DNA of 64,000 nucleotides from Pseudomonas mucidolens (GTDB taxonomy: Bacteria > Pseudomonadota > Gammaproteobacteria > Pseudomonadales > Pseudomonadaceae): NCBI RefSeq assembly GCF_900106045.1, contig NZ_LT629802.1:3906001-3970000 (forward strand). Reading direction: 5' to 3'. Both the position numbers and the translations under genes were made by a program. The notes under the pieces are model-generated. The model saw nothing but the letters and a program-made list of their open reading frames with translations. It was not told the origin of the DNA and ran no database searches. The number at the start of each line of letters is the position of its first letter. The first letter of the stretch is position 1. Of the stretch, positions 53,205-63,108 are shown one piece after another.

Positions 53205-54637
53205 AATGCCAACTCAGTCTTCCGTCGGCGCAGTTGCGCAGGCGCCGGGCGCTCGCACGGCAGAAACCGGCCCCGACCCGCCTCACCGCGCGGCTCGCCG
53301 TCCCAGACTACCTCACCGCGAGAGAGGGTCATGGCCGGCCAGGCGCTCAGCGTCATACCCGCGTAAGGCGTGTAATCGACGTTGTGGTGCAGCATTTCGT
53401 TGCACAGGTGCACCGACTCACCTTCGTTCCAGATCACCAGGTCGGCATCCGCACCAATAGCGATGCTGCCCTTGCGCGGATACAGCCCATACATCTTGGC
53501 GGCATTAGTGGAGGTCAGCGCAACAAAGCTTTGCGCGGTGATGCGCCCACTGCGCACGCCTTCGGACCAGAGCAGTGCCATGCGGGTTTCGACACCCGGA
53601 ATGCCGTTGGCGATTTGCTCGAACGATGCCTCTTCACCGTGGGCCTTCTTGCCATTCGGGCCATCGAAGCGAAAGGGTGCGTGGTCTGACGAGAAAATCT
53701 CGAACGAGCCGTTCTCCAGGCCATCCCAGATCACCTGCTGGTTTGCGGCATCGCGCGGTGGCGGGCTGCAGATGCACTTGGCACCTTCAAAGCTGTCGTC
53801 ACACCCCAGCGAGTCGGCGGTCAGGAACAGGTACTGCGGGCAGGTTTCGGCGTACACCTTCAACCCCTGACTCTGGGCCCAGCGAATCTGCTCCACGGCC
53901 TCGCGGCCCGACACGTGCACGATCAGGATCGGTACGTCCACCAACTCGGCAAGGGCGATGGCACGATGGGTCGCTTCGCGCTCCACCAGCATCGGCCGCG
54001 AGGCGCTGTGGTAGCGCGGCGCAGTCAGCCCCGCCGCCACAAGTCGCTCGGTAAGCCAGGCGATGCAATCGCTGTTCTCCGCGTGAAGCATCACCATGGC
54101 GCCCTCACGGCGCGCGACCGATAAGGTCTCGAGAATCTCCCGGTCGCCCAGCTTCAGCGCATCGTAGGTCATGTAAATCTTGAACGATGTATAGCCTTCA
54201 GCAATCAAGGCCGGCAGTTCTTCACGCAGCACCTGCGGGGTGGGGTCGGTGACGATCAGGTGGAACGCATAATCAATCACCGGCTTGTTACCCGCCCGAC
54301 GATGGTAGTCATCGACGGCAGAGCGCAGGCTTGCGCCCTTCTGCTGGCAGGCGAATGGCATGACGGTGGTGGTACCGCCGCAGGCCGCCGAGACCGTGCC
54401 GCTGAAGAAGTCATCGGCCATCACCGAGCCGTCGCCAGTTGGCTGGTCGAGGTGCACGTGGCTGTCGATGCCACCGGGGGTGACATGCCGGCCTGCCGCG
54501 TCGATTTCCTGGTGACCTTGCGGCAGGTCCAGGCCAAGGGAAACGATGCGCCCATCACGAATACCGATATCACAGGTGAACGTGTCCGCGGCGGTTACCA
54601 CGCGGGCGTTGCGAATCACCGTATCAAAAGGTTGCAT
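53201..54637 (-). CDS. hydA: Dihydropyrimidinase / D-hydantoinase
   Basis: 478 residues. Amidohydrolase TIM-barrel metal sites: IDSHVHLDQP (HxH), carboxylated Lys in SFKIYMTYD, and FSSDHAPF (Asp). It opens the ring of dihydropyrimidines or 5-substituted hydantoins to N-carbamoyl amino acids. No hydantoin racemase or carbamoylase gene lies next to it here. In an operon with a FAH hydratase (overlap) and, upstream, a class V aminotransferase. A 110-base gap precedes it. Confidence 0.93.
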   Translation of the reverse strand: MQPFDTVIRNARVVTAADTFTCDIGIRDGRIVSLGLDLPQGHQEIDAAGRHVTPGGIDSHVHLDQPTGDGSVMADDFFSGTVSAACGGTTTVMPFACQQKGASLRSAVDDYHRRAGNKPVIDYAFHLIVTDPTPQVLREELPALIAEGYTSFKIYMTYDALKLGDREILETLSVARREGAMVMLHAENSDCIAWLTERLVAAGLTAPRYHSASRPMLVEREATHRAIALAELVDVPILIVHVSGREAVEQIRWAQSQGLKVYAETCPQYLFLTADSLGCDDSFEGAKCICSPPPRDAANQQVIWDGLENGSFEIFSSDHAPFRFDGPNGKKAHGEEASFEQIANGIPGVETRMALLWSEGVRSGRITAQSFVALTSTNAAKMYGLYPRKGSIAIGADADLVIWNEGESVHLCNEMLHHNVDYTPYAGMTLSAWPAMTLSRGEVVWDGEPRGEAGRGRFLPCERPAPAQLRRRKTELAL

Positions 54638-54747
54638 ATCAGGCCTCTTCCAGAAGTAACCGGCCCCGGCCGGTCAGGCGGCGCGTGTCTACGCCCATGG
54701 TTTTCAACATGTCCTTGACCACGGTGGTAACGCTGACGGGTACCGGC

Positions 54748-55881
54748 TTAGTTAACCATCACCTCGTCCAGAGCCTGCGCGAGGGTGCTGACCGTGCGCT
54801 CGATATTGTGCAGCTTTTCGAGTCCGAACAGACCGATGCGGAAGGTCTGGAAGTCCGCCGGCTCGTCGCATTGCAACGGCACTCCGGCGGCGATTTGCAG
54901 GCCGAGGTCGGCAAATTTCTTGCCGCTTTTGATGTCCGCATCATCGGTGTAGCTCACCACTACACCAGGGGCCTGAAAGCCGATTGCGGCCACGCTTTTG
55001 ATGCCTCTGCCGGTCAACATTGCGCGCACTCGGTCGCCCAGAGCCTGTTGTTCGCCGCGGACCTTGTCGAAACCGTAGGCTTGCGTCTCTTTCATCACTT
55101 CGTTAAACCGCGCGAGGGAATCGCTGGGCATGGTTGCATGGTAGGCATGCCCGCCTTGTTCGTAGGCCTGCATGATCTGAAGCCACTTTTTCAAGTCGCA
55201 GGCGAAGCTGCTGCTCTGGGTTTGTTCGATGCGCTCCAGGGCCAAGGCACTGAGCATCACCAGGGCGCAGCATGGGGAGGCGCTCCAGCCTTTCTGCGGT
55301 GCGCTGATCAGCAGGTCGACTGCGCATTTCTGCATATCAACCCAAAGCGTGCCTGAGGCGATGCAGTCCAGCACGAACAGGCCACCCACCGCATGCACGG
55401 CGTCGCCAACGGCCCGCAGGTAGTCGTCGGGCAGAATAATTCCTGATGAGGTTTCAACGTGGGGCGCGAAAACAATCTGCGGCTTCTGCGCCGCAATGGC
55501 GGCCAGCACTTCGTCCAGAGGGGCTGGGGCGTAGGCAGCCTGGCGACCCGTGTCGACCGGTCGGGCTTTCAGCACGGTGGTGGCCGCCGGGATGTTGCCC
55601 ATCTCAAGGATCTGGCTCCAGCGATAACTGAACCAGCCGTTGCGTATTACCAGGCATTGCTGGTCGGTGGCAAACTGTCGCGCCACCGCTTCCATGCCGA
55701 ACGTGCCGCTGCCCGGGACCACCGCAACAGCCTGGGCGTTGTAGACCTGTTTCAAGGTCCTGGAAATGTTCTTCATCACGGCTTGAAATGACTGCGACAT
55801 GTGGTTGAGCGAGCGGTCGGTGTAGACCACGGAGTACTCGACCAGTCCCTCAGGATCAATACTGGGATATAGCTTTGACAT
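54748..55881 (-). CDS. Class V PLP aminotransferase (alanine/ureidoglycine-glyoxylate type)
   Basis: 377 residues. PLP lysine in ISAPQKGWSASPCCA, AVVPGSGTFGMEAVARQF for cofactor phosphate, FVLDCIASGTLWVD for the Asp contact. It belongs with serine/alanine-glyoxylate and PucG-type (S)-ureidoglycine-glyoxylate transaminases. Its position between a PuuE-like deacetylase and a hydantoinase favours a ureide or nitrogen-waste role, but the amino donor is not provable from sequence. Confidence 0.88.
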   Translation of the reverse strand: MSKLYPSIDPEGLVEYSVVYTDRSLNHMSQSFQAVMKNISRTLKQVYNAQAVAVVPGSGTFGMEAVARQFATDQQCLVIRNGWFSYRWSQILEMGNIPAATTVLKARPVDTGRQAAYAPAPLDEVLAAIAAQKPQIVFAPHVETSSGIILPDDYLRAVGDAVHAVGGLFVLDCIASGTLWVDMQKCAVDLLISAPQKGWSASPCCALVMLSALALERIEQTQSSSFACDLKKWLQIMQAYEQGGHAYHATMPSDSLARFNEVMKETQAYGFDKVRGEQQALGDRVRAMLTGRGIKSVAAIGFQAPGVVVSYTDDADIKSGKKFADLGLQIAAGVPLQCDEPADFQTFRIGLFGLEKLHNIERTVSTLAQALDEVMVN

Positions 55882-56059
55882 GGGATGACTCCTTTGGCAG
55901 AGATGTCAGTGGTATCGACCCTGCCCTAAGCCTTGGCAAATGACAAGATTGCTCGGGACTGAGCGACTTCTGCCGAGCGGCAGGCTGTTCCCCCTGAGCT
56001 TTTTCACCACAGTGCGGTATAGCGCAGCCTATTTTTGATCGCGCGTGATTGCCACGCAA

Positions 56060-56956
56060 TCAAGTTCGTTCAAGCCAGGCACGGGCGATTTCTTCGCGCG
56101 TGGCAAACCAGACACCGGCGTGTTGCTTGGCATACTCGATGAATTGCTTGATCGCCCTTACCCGCCCTGGACGGCCCACCATGCGTGGGTGTAGCCCGAT
56201 CGACATCATGCGTGGCCCTTGAGCCGACTCCTCATAAAGGACTTCAAAGCTTTCTTTCATGTACTCGAAAAAATCCGATGCCTGCGAAAGTCCCGGAGAG
56301 TTCCAGTAACGGAAATCGTTTACGTCGGCGGTGTAAGGCACCACAAGATGACGCCTACCCTCGACCTCGACAAAGTAGGGAACATCGTCGTTGTAGGCAT
56401 CGGAATCGTAGAGAAAACCGCCCTCCTCAGCGACCAGGCGACGGGTATTGACGCTGGCGCCATACCGGCAATACCAGCCAACGGGCCGCTTGCCGCAGGT
56501 GCGTTCGAACGACTCGATTGCCAGACGCATGTGTTCACGCTCTTGCTCTTCAGTCAGGCGAAACACTTCCTCCCAGCGATAACCGTGACTGCAGATTTCA
56601 TGACCACCTGCAACTGCAGCGAGTGCAACATCCGGATTCTGTTCAAACGCCACTGCGCAAGCGTGAAACGTGGAACGCACCGATTGCTGTTCAAGAATAT
56701 CCAGAATCCGCCAGATCCCGACGCGTGATCCGTACTCGTACATCGACTCCATCGCCAGGTTGCGAGTGCCGTCGGGTATTGAATAACTGCCCCATTCGGT
56801 CATTGATTCCTGGTCTGGGTCGCCCATGGCCAGCGAGCGCTCGGAACCCTCTTCGTAGTTGATCACCAGACTGATGGCCAGTCGTGCGCCATTGGGCCAG
56901 GTGCCTTGTGGGCGTTGTCTGCCGTAACCCACTAAATCGCGTGCAGGTGAAACCAT
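56060..56956 (-). CDS. PuuE-like polysaccharide-deacetylase-family hydrolase
   Basis: 298 residues with AGGAG upstream. Starts ARDLVGYGRQRPQGTWPNGA and LVINYEEGSERSL, as in Pseudomonas PuuE allantoinases, and keeps the NodB-type elements GHEICSHGYRWEE and a C-terminal His (IGLHPRMVGRPGR). PuuE hydrolyses allantoin without metal; this protein may act on a related cyclic ureide. Separated by 178 bases from the aminotransferase downstream. Confidence 0.88.
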   Translation of the reverse strand: MVSPARDLVGYGRQRPQGTWPNGARLAISLVINYEEGSERSLAMGDPDQESMTEWGSYSIPDGTRNLAMESMYEYGSRVGIWRILDILEQQSVRSTFHACAVAFEQNPDVALAAVAGGHEICSHGYRWEEVFRLTEEQEREHMRLAIESFERTCGKRPVGWYCRYGASVNTRRLVAEEGGFLYDSDAYNDDVPYFVEVEGRRHLVVPYTADVNDFRYWNSPGLSQASDFFEYMKESFEVLYEESAQGPRMMSIGLHPRMVGRPGRVRAIKQFIEYAKQHAGVWFATREEIARAWLERT

Positions 56957-57010
56957 CGGGATATTCTCCTGAAGTGACGGGTTGAATAAGTACGCGGAGA
57001 AAGTTGCGAC

Positions 57011-57883
57011 TTAACAGTCGATATCTTCCAACCGATCATGGCTAAGGGTGCCGCTGTCCGACTGCCTCTCGCTGAAGGCCAGTCCCATGGCCAGGGTTTG
57101 CGCAATACAGAAAGACGCTGTGAGCGAGCGAAAGCCCAATAATTCGGCGTCGTTGACCTCGATCACGGTGTCAGCGATCTGCCCGATGGGGCTGAGAACG
57201 CTGTCAGTGATTGCAACCAGCGTCACGCCCGCTTGCGTCGCCTGGCGACAGGCCTCGACGGTGTCATTGGCGTAGGGCGGAAAGCTGACGGCTATCAATA
57301 AATCATCATCGGCAATGGCACTGATCTGCTCGGGCAGCGTGCCGCCAGCGCCGCTGATGTGCACGGTTCGCCGGCCCACGCGACTCAACGCGTAGCTCAG
57401 ATACGCCGCCACCGGAAAGGCACGGCGCATGCCGATAACGAAAGTGGTGCGCGCGACCTGCAGATGGCCGATAGCCGCTTCAATATTGGCCTGTTCACCG
57501 CCTTGCGCCAGGTGTTCGAGAGAAACGATATTGGCTTGGCTGAATTCGCGCAGAATTCCCCCAACATCACTCGGGTCCTCCAGCAATGTTTCACCACCGA
57601 AGTGGCGAATTCGCTCGCTGTGCGTATCGGCTGCCTGTTGCAGCGGCGCACGGAACACCCGCTGCAAATCCTTGAACCCTGCAAAACCAAGCGCCTGAGC
57701 CAGCCGAATATAAGCCGACGGTGCGATGCTTGAACGCTTTCCCAACTCGGCCACTGTGTTCAGTGCTATCTCATGCGGGTTGTCGATCAGAAATCGGGCA
57801 GCATCGCGCAGGCGACCTGTCAGGTGTTCATGCTGGGCCGCGATACAGTCACGCAGCTCTGGCAGGGTTTGAGGTAAGGCCAT
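57011..57883 (-). CDS. MurR/RpiR-family transcriptional regulator
   Basis: 290 residues: N-terminal RpiR helix-turn-helix (NTVAELGKRSSIAPSAYIRL) and a C-terminal SIS sugar-phosphate-binding type domain (IGMRRAFPVAAYLSYALSRV; DDDLLIAVSFPPYANDT). Placed inside the catabolic run, it probably controls these genes in response to a pathway intermediate. Confidence 0.92.
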   Translation of the reverse strand: MALPQTLPELRDCIAAQHEHLTGRLRDAARFLIDNPHEIALNTVAELGKRSSIAPSAYIRLAQALGFAGFKDLQRVFRAPLQQAADTHSERIRHFGGETLLEDPSDVGGILREFSQANIVSLEHLAQGGEQANIEAAIGHLQVARTTFVIGMRRAFPVAAYLSYALSRVGRRTVHISGAGGTLPEQISAIADDDLLIAVSFPPYANDTVEACRQATQAGVTLVAITDSVLSPIGQIADTVIEVNDAELLGFRSLTASFCIAQTLAMGLAFSERQSDSGTLSHDRLEDIDC

Positions 57884-57916
57884 AGGGTAGGCTCGTAAAA
57901 GTTTGAAGTGTGTGCG

Positions 57917-59152
57917 TCAACGCAACGCGGTGATGGCTTGATCCAGCGCAGTGATGAGCCGGTCGACCTCTTCCAGCGTGTTGTAATGCGCCAACGACAC
58001 CCGCACTACCCCGCCAAAACGGTCAAGCTCAAGGGCTTCGATAAGTCGCCGCGCATAGAAGTCACCAAAACGAATGCCGATGCGGTGCTCATCGATTCTG
58101 CGCACTACCGCCTCGGACTGCACGCCCTCGACCACAAAACTGATTGTTGGTACACGATCGCGGATGTGCGTTTTGCCAATGATGCGAACACACTCGCGCT
58201 GGCGCAAAAATGTCAGAAGGCGTTCGGCAAGCAGATCTTCCTGCACCTCGAACGCATCGAAAGCAGCCTGCATACGTTTACGCTCACTGCCTTGGGCGCC
58301 CAGTCTCGCGCTGACGTCGAGCAGGTAATCGGTGATGCCGATACAACCGAAGGACAGCTCATAATTGACGTTGCCCGGCTGCAATTTATAAGGCACCACG
58401 TCCTGGCCGATAAAGAAGTGGTTCAGGCTCGGCAGTTCCAGCAACAGGTAACGACGTCCCCAGAGCACGGCAAAATGCGGGCCGAAGGTTTTGTAGAAGC
58501 TGTAGACGTAGAAATCGGCGCCGCTGGCCTGCACATCCACCAAGCGGTGCGGCGCATACGCAACCGCGTCCACGCACAGCTTGGCCCCCACCGCGTGAAC
58601 ACGCCGCGCAACTTCGGCCACTGGATTGATCGAACCGAGAATATTCGAGGTGTGGGTCATGGCCACATAACGGGTTTTCTCATTGAGCAAGACCTGCAGG
58701 TCATCCAGCTCCAGCTCACAACTCTCCTGGTTGACCTGCCAGACGCGCAGGGTCGCACCGCGGCTTTCGCAAAGCTTGACCCAAGGGCCGATATTCGCCT
58801 CGTGATCGCAATTGGTGACGATGATTTCATCGCCCGGAACGATTGACGGGGCGATGGCACGACACAGTATTTGCAACAAGTGGGTGGTCGAACCGCCCAT
58901 GATCACTTCTTCGGGATGCTCGGCGTTGATCAACTGCATCACCGAATGCCGTGCCTGCATCACTCGCGCCCCGGCGTCGACAGAAGGTTGGTAGGAAGCG
59001 CCCAATTGCACGCTGCTGTTAAGCATGTAATCAACGACCCGCTCCGCTACGGCGCTCAGCACCATTGAACCACCGGCGTTGTCCATATAGGCAAAGCCAT
59101 CGGCCAGACCTGGAAATTGCTTGCGAACGTAATCAATATCGAGAGGATTCAC
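57917..59152 (-). CDS. Cysteine-desulfurase-like class V PLP enzyme
   Basis: 411 residues. YMDNAGGSMVLS at the N-terminus, MGGSTTHLLQIL, DAVAYAPHRLVDVQ and the PLP lysine in YVYSFYKTFGPH. This is the cysteine desulfurase-like subgroup lacking a clear sulfur-relay cysteine loop. It may be a lyase or transaminase in the pathway rather than a sulfur donor. It lies between the RpiR regulator and the ABC transporter, all on the same strand. Confidence 0.88.
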   Translation of the reverse strand: MNPLDIDYVRKQFPGLADGFAYMDNAGGSMVLSAVAERVVDYMLNSSVQLGASYQPSVDAGARVMQARHSVMQLINAEHPEEVIMGGSTTHLLQILCRAIAPSIVPGDEIIVTNCDHEANIGPWVKLCESRGATLRVWQVNQESCELELDDLQVLLNEKTRYVAMTHTSNILGSINPVAEVARRVHAVGAKLCVDAVAYAPHRLVDVQASGADFYVYSFYKTFGPHFAVLWGRRYLLLELPSLNHFFIGQDVVPYKLQPGNVNYELSFGCIGITDYLLDVSARLGAQGSERKRMQAAFDAFEVQEDLLAERLLTFLRQRECVRIIGKTHIRDRVPTISFVVEGVQSEAVVRRIDEHRIGIRFGDFYARRLIEALELDRFGGVVRVSLAHYNTLEEVDRLITALDQAITALR

Positions 59153-59173
59153 TCTAGTTTTCTCCAGCCGGAT

Positions 59174-59908
59174 TCAATGATGCAAGATGGCCTGCAGGAA
59201 CGCTTGTGTGCGAGGTTCCTGAGGTGCGGTAAAAAACGGTTCAGGGATGTTCTGCTCAACAATGCGTCCGCTTTCCATGAAAATCACCCGGTCGGCGACC
59301 CGACGGGCAAACCCCATTTCATGAGTGACCACGACCATCGTGACGCCGGAGCGCGCGAGGTTTTGCATGACATCGAGTACCTCGCCAACCATTTCCGGGT
59401 CCAGCGCCGAAGTCGGTTCATCGAACAGAATCGCGCGAGGTTCCATCGCCATGGTGCGGGCAATCGCAACACGCTGCTGTTGGCCGCCAGACAATTGGCT
59501 CGGGTATTTGTGCGCGTGATCGCCCATCCCGACCTTCACCAATAATTCCCTGGCCCGCGCATGCGCGTCACGCCGGCTCAGACCGCGCACACGGATCGGC
59601 GCCAGCGACACATTGTCGAGAACAGTGAGGTGCGGATAGAGGTTGAAACTCTGAAACACCATGCCTACTTCACTGCGGATGGCGGCCAGTCGCGGGCCGT
59701 TCTCCACCCGCTCACCGGCCACGCGGATATCGCCTTGCTGGTAGTTTTCAAGCAGGTTGATGCAGCGGATCAAGGTCGACTTTCCCGAACCGGACGGGCC
59801 AAGAATGACCACCACTTCACCTTCTTCAACCTGCAAATTGATGTCGCTCAACGCTTGGAAGCTGCCGTAGTACTTGTCGAGCTTTTCGATGTCGATCAAG
59901 GTGCTCAT
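59174..59908 (-). CDS. Polar amino-acid ABC transporter, ATP-binding protein (GlnQ type)
   Basis: 244 residues. Walker [16 protein letters not shown], signature [14 protein letters not shown], Walker [15 protein letters not shown], and H-loop VVTHEMGFA. Energises the importer with the permease, whose gene it overlaps by 4 bases. Starts [20 protein letters not shown]. Confidence 0.95.
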   Translation of the reverse strand: MSTLIDIEKLDKYYGSFQALSDINLQVEEGEVVVILGPSGSGKSTLIRCINLLENYQQGDIRVAGERVENGPRLAAIRSEVGMVFQSFNLYPHLTVLDNVSLAPIRVRGLSRRDAHARARELLVKVGMGDHAHKYPSQLSGGQQQRVAIARTMAMEPRAILFDEPTSALDPEMVGEVLDVMQNLARSGVTMVVVTHEMGFARRVADRVIFMESGRIVEQNIPEPFFTAPQEPRTQAFLQAILHH

Positions 59909-60582
59909 GCGGTTTTTCCTCCAGAAGCATTACGACGCTCAACCCAACTGACCATTTGCACCAGCGGCAACAGCAGCAACAGGTACAGCAAGGCGGCCCC
60001 AACCAGCGGTGTCGGGTTCGCAGCCAGTGCCTGAGCCTGGGTAGCCTGTTTCAGCAAGTCAGGCATCGCTACCACCGAAGCGAGCGCCGTGTCTTTCATG
60101 ACGTTGATGCAATTGCTGGTCATGGGCGGCAGTACGATGCGGATGGCTTGCGGCAAAACAACGTCGCGCATGGTGTTGAAAAAGCTCATGCCTTGAGACG
60201 CCGCGGCTTCGAACTGGCCCCGGGGAATGGCCTCGATGCCCGACCGAAAAATCTCTGCGCTGTAGGCGCAGGAGACAAGCGAGAGCGCACTAGCAGCGGC
60301 CGCAAAAGAAGACAGTCGGATGCCCACAAAAGGCAGCGCGTAATAGATGAGTACCAGCAAAACCAGCAACGGAATGGAGCGCATGATATCGATGTAGATT
60401 CGTGCGAGCGCTCGAATGGGTGCGTAGGAGTACAACCGGAGCAACGCTAGCAAAAGGCCGCCGACCAGGCCCAGGACGATGCTCACCACCCCAAGCAAAA
60501 TGGTCACGCCCAAACCACGCATCATCAGCGGAAGCGAATCGACGAGCACGTTCCAGTTGAAGAATGTCTGCAAAAGATCCAT
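59905..60582 (-). CDS. Polar amino-acid ABC transporter, permease (HisM/GlnP type)
   Basis: 225 residues, five transmembrane helices, with the EAA loop [20 protein letters not shown] that contacts the ATPase. Single permease, so it likely homodimerises. Lies 64 bases after the binding-protein gene. Confidence 0.94.
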   Translation of the reverse strand: MDLLQTFFNWNVLVDSLPLMMRGLGVTILLGVVSIVLGLVGGLLLALLRLYSYAPIRALARIYIDIMRSIPLLVLLVLIYYALPFVGIRLSSFAAAASALSLVSCAYSAEIFRSGIEAIPRGQFEAAASQGMSFFNTMRDVVLPQAIRIVLPPMTSNCINVMKDTALASVVAMPDLLKQATQAQALAANPTPLVGAALLYLLLLLPLVQMVSWVERRNASGGKTA

Positions 60583-60646
60583 GGGATACCTCGGTCAATA
60601 CAAGTGGCGCACGGGTGTCGCCACTTTCACGCATTATCGGCAGGGC

Positions 60647-61423
60647 TTACTTGAGGACAGGGGTCACTTTCATAGTGCTCGATTCTTTATCGGCGTCGGT
60701 GCCGAACCATTGTTTGTGGATTTTTCCAAGCGTGCCGTCTTCTTTCATCTTGCTGATGATGCCGTTGACCTGATCGCTCATCGCCCAGCCTTTGGCATGC
60801 ATCAGCGAGTAGCGCTCACCGGTAGGGATTCGAGCAACGATGTTAAATTGCGGCTTGTCCTTGATGTAGTAGAGCACTGCCGGAATGTCACTGAGGTAGC
60901 CATCGATTCGCCCCGAAGCCAAATCGAGCATGGCCGGAGAGAGTCCTTCGTAGCGCGAAACATCAGCGAACTTGTACTCGTCCTTGTGTTGGCCGATCCA
61001 CATGTCGCCGGTCGAGCCGGTATCGACGCCAACCACTTTGCCATTCATGTCGGTCAGGCTCTTGACCTTGGACGTCGTCAGCGAGGTCAGGGACTGATCG
61101 CTGTCGAAGTAAGGCTGTGCGAAGGCCACCGACTCCAGGCGCTTAGGGGTGATGGTGATCGACGAAATAGCTATCTCGACACGTTTTGATTGCACGGCAC
61201 TGAACAGGCCGTTGAAAGGAATGTTGACGAACTCGACGCTTTTTCCGGCGCGTTTGGCCACCTCTTTTACAACATCGACTTCAAAGCCGACAAACTCACC
61301 TTTGGCATCCTGAAACTCCCAGGGAACGTTGCCAACGTTAGCACCTACGGTCCAGTCCGCGGCCCAGGCTGGCATTGAAACTGCGGCCGTCATGAACAAT
61401 CCCAACATCACTTTCGCTTTCAT
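60647..61423 (-). CDS. Amino-acid ABC transporter, periplasmic binding protein
   Basis: 258 residues. Signal peptide MKAKVMLGLFMTAAVSMPAW cut after AWA, then the SBP_bac_3 fold (VGANVGNVPWEFQDAKGEFV; GFEVDVVKEVAKRAG; GKVVGVDTGSTGD). Captures a polar amino acid or related compound. First gene of the leftward catabolic block, so its promoter should lie in 61424-61560. Confidence 0.94.
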   Translation of the reverse strand: MKAKVMLGLFMTAAVSMPAWAADWTVGANVGNVPWEFQDAKGEFVGFEVDVVKEVAKRAGKSVEFVNIPFNGLFSAVQSKRVEIAISSITITPKRLESVAFAQPYFDSDQSLTSLTTSKVKSLTDMNGKVVGVDTGSTGDMWIGQHKDEYKFADVSRYEGLSPAMLDLASGRIDGYLSDIPAVLYYIKDKPQFNIVARIPTGERYSLMHAKGWAMSDQVNGIISKMKEDGTLGKIHKQWFGTDADKESSTMKVTPVLK

Positions 61424-61614
61424 GTCTGCTCCCGATTATTTGTTTTTTTAGGTGCTAACAGCGGTTGATCTCGTACAACGTGAAACCGAGACTAAATCAA
61501 TGGAGCATTTATTTCAATACCGATTGTCCGTGAATATTTTACTCCTCTATCGCCATCAGTTTCCCGTAAATGTCACGCCCAAAGGGCTAGTTGCGGTCAG
61601 AACAAACCCAGGAG

Positions 61615-62131
61615 GACACGGACACCCATCCGCTGCGCGTAGTCGACGTGTTTGTCGACGAACTCGACTTGGTCAAACTGGGTTTTTAAGGCGTCATACC
61701 GGCAGATACTGGCCGGCCTGCTTACCAGTTGGGACTGTTCGGAGAACATCTGGTCGTCAGACGATCGAAATCCAGCTCAATGAATCGCCGGATAAACAGG
61801 TCTCACTAACCGATCCAGACGCCCGTTCCATGATGACTCGCGGCACTGAAATCGTCGGTTACAACGTGCAGACAGCGGTCGATACCCAGCACCATTTGAT
61901 CGTTTCTCACGAGGTGACTAACGTCGGTTCCGACCGCGATCAACTCAGCTCGATGGCCAAGCAGGCCCGCGAGGCGATGACGTCAGAAACGCTGTCGGTA
62001 GTGGCTGACCGAGGTTACTTCAAAAGCGAAGAAATCCTGGCTTGTCACGATGCAGGCATCACTGCCTATGTGCCCAAGCCGATGACCTCTGGAGCCAAAG
62101 CGGACGTTCAACATGAACAACTTAAATTGAA
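61615..62131 (+). pseudogene. IS1182-family transposase remnant
   Basis: Two pieces of a transposase. The first (61615-61740) reads HPLRVVDVFVDELDLVKLGF, then a stop, then GVIPADTGRPAYQLG; the second (about 61770-62131), in another frame, reads SPDKQVSLTDPDARSMMTRG, QTAVDTQHHLIVSHEVTN, VADRGYFKSEEIL and PKPMTSGAKAD. The middle of the gene is deleted and both termini are lost, so it is non-functional. Its 3' end lies against the LysR gene stop and may have replaced that gene's last codons. Confidence 0.88.
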
Positions 62132-62135
62132 GCGT

Positions 62136-62999
62136 TCACCCCGCCGAAAGAACCACATCAAAAAACGATGTAATGAGTCGACTGGAGCGTCGATCGGCCA
62201 GGCTATAAAGATAGGTTTCGGTGTAGAGCGGATCACCTTCAATACGGATCGCCCGAATACGAGGATCGGCAATGAACTCCGCTTCCGATACCACCCCCAG
62301 CCCGATGCCACGCACAACGGCTTCACGTAATGCCTCGCGACTGCCGACCTCCATGGCGATTTGTGGCACGACTTGCGCCGCCATCAATGCCTGTTCCAAA
62401 ACCAGACGAGTCGTGGAACCAGACTCCCGTTGTAGCAGCCTCTGGCCTTCCAGCTCTTCAAGTCGTATCGAATCGCGTCCCGCGAAAGGATGATTTTGAT
62501 GGGCAAACAGAATGATGGCGTGACGCGCGTAATGTACGGCGCTGAGTCTTGGGTCATCATGCCATCCGGCAAGTACCGCGATATCAGTCACGTAATTTTC
62601 TAGATCCGCGAGCACCTGCGCTGAGTTGCCAACCCGTATCGAGATGTCGATGCGTGGATAGCGTTGAAGATAGTTGTCGACCATTTCGATTACGTGAAAG
62701 GGCCCCACCGCCCCGAGCCTCAGTTCACCGCTGTCGAGCCGGCCGGAATCACGCAGCAGGTTGTGCGCATCTAGATCCAGTGCGGCCATCGCTTGGGCAA
62801 TGGGCAACAATTGCCGACCGACATCGGACAACTCAATACGCCGCCCGCGACGATGAAACAGTTCAAGGTTGTATTGGCGCTCCAAGCTTTGTACTTGGGT
62901 GGTGAGCGTCGGCTGGCTGAGCCCCAGCGCCCGCGCGCCGGCGCTGAAACTGCCATGCTTGGCAACGGCCAGAAAGGCGCGCATTTTGGCGGTGGACAT
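62136..62999 (-). CDS. LysR-family transcriptional regulator
   Basis: 287 residues. Winged helix at the N-terminus (MRAFLAVAKHGSFSAGARAL; GLSQPTLTTQVQSLERQYNL), then a two-lobed effector domain. Divergent from phnD with 109 bases between, so it probably controls phosphonate uptake. The C-terminus (FFDVVLSAG) ends beside the IS remnant and may be slightly altered. Confidence 0.92.
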   Translation of the reverse strand: MSTAKMRAFLAVAKHGSFSAGARALGLSQPTLTTQVQSLERQYNLELFHRRGRRIELSDVGRQLLPIAQAMAALDLDAHNLLRDSGRLDSGELRLGAVGPFHVIEMVDNYLQRYPRIDISIRVGNSAQVLADLENYVTDIAVLAGWHDDPRLSAVHYARHAIILFAHQNHPFAGRDSIRLEELEGQRLLQRESGSTTRLVLEQALMAAQVVPQIAMEVGSREALREAVVRGIGLGVVSEAEFIADPRIRAIRIEGDPLYTETYLYSLADRRSSRLITSFFDVVLSAG

Positions 63000-63108
63000 C
63001 CATAGACTCCATCAATAGTTAGTCGTGAAAACCGATATTGAATTGATCGTATGACTGTCACGTGACATTTCTAACCTTGGGTGACTCTAACCCACCTACG
63101 GAAATGCC

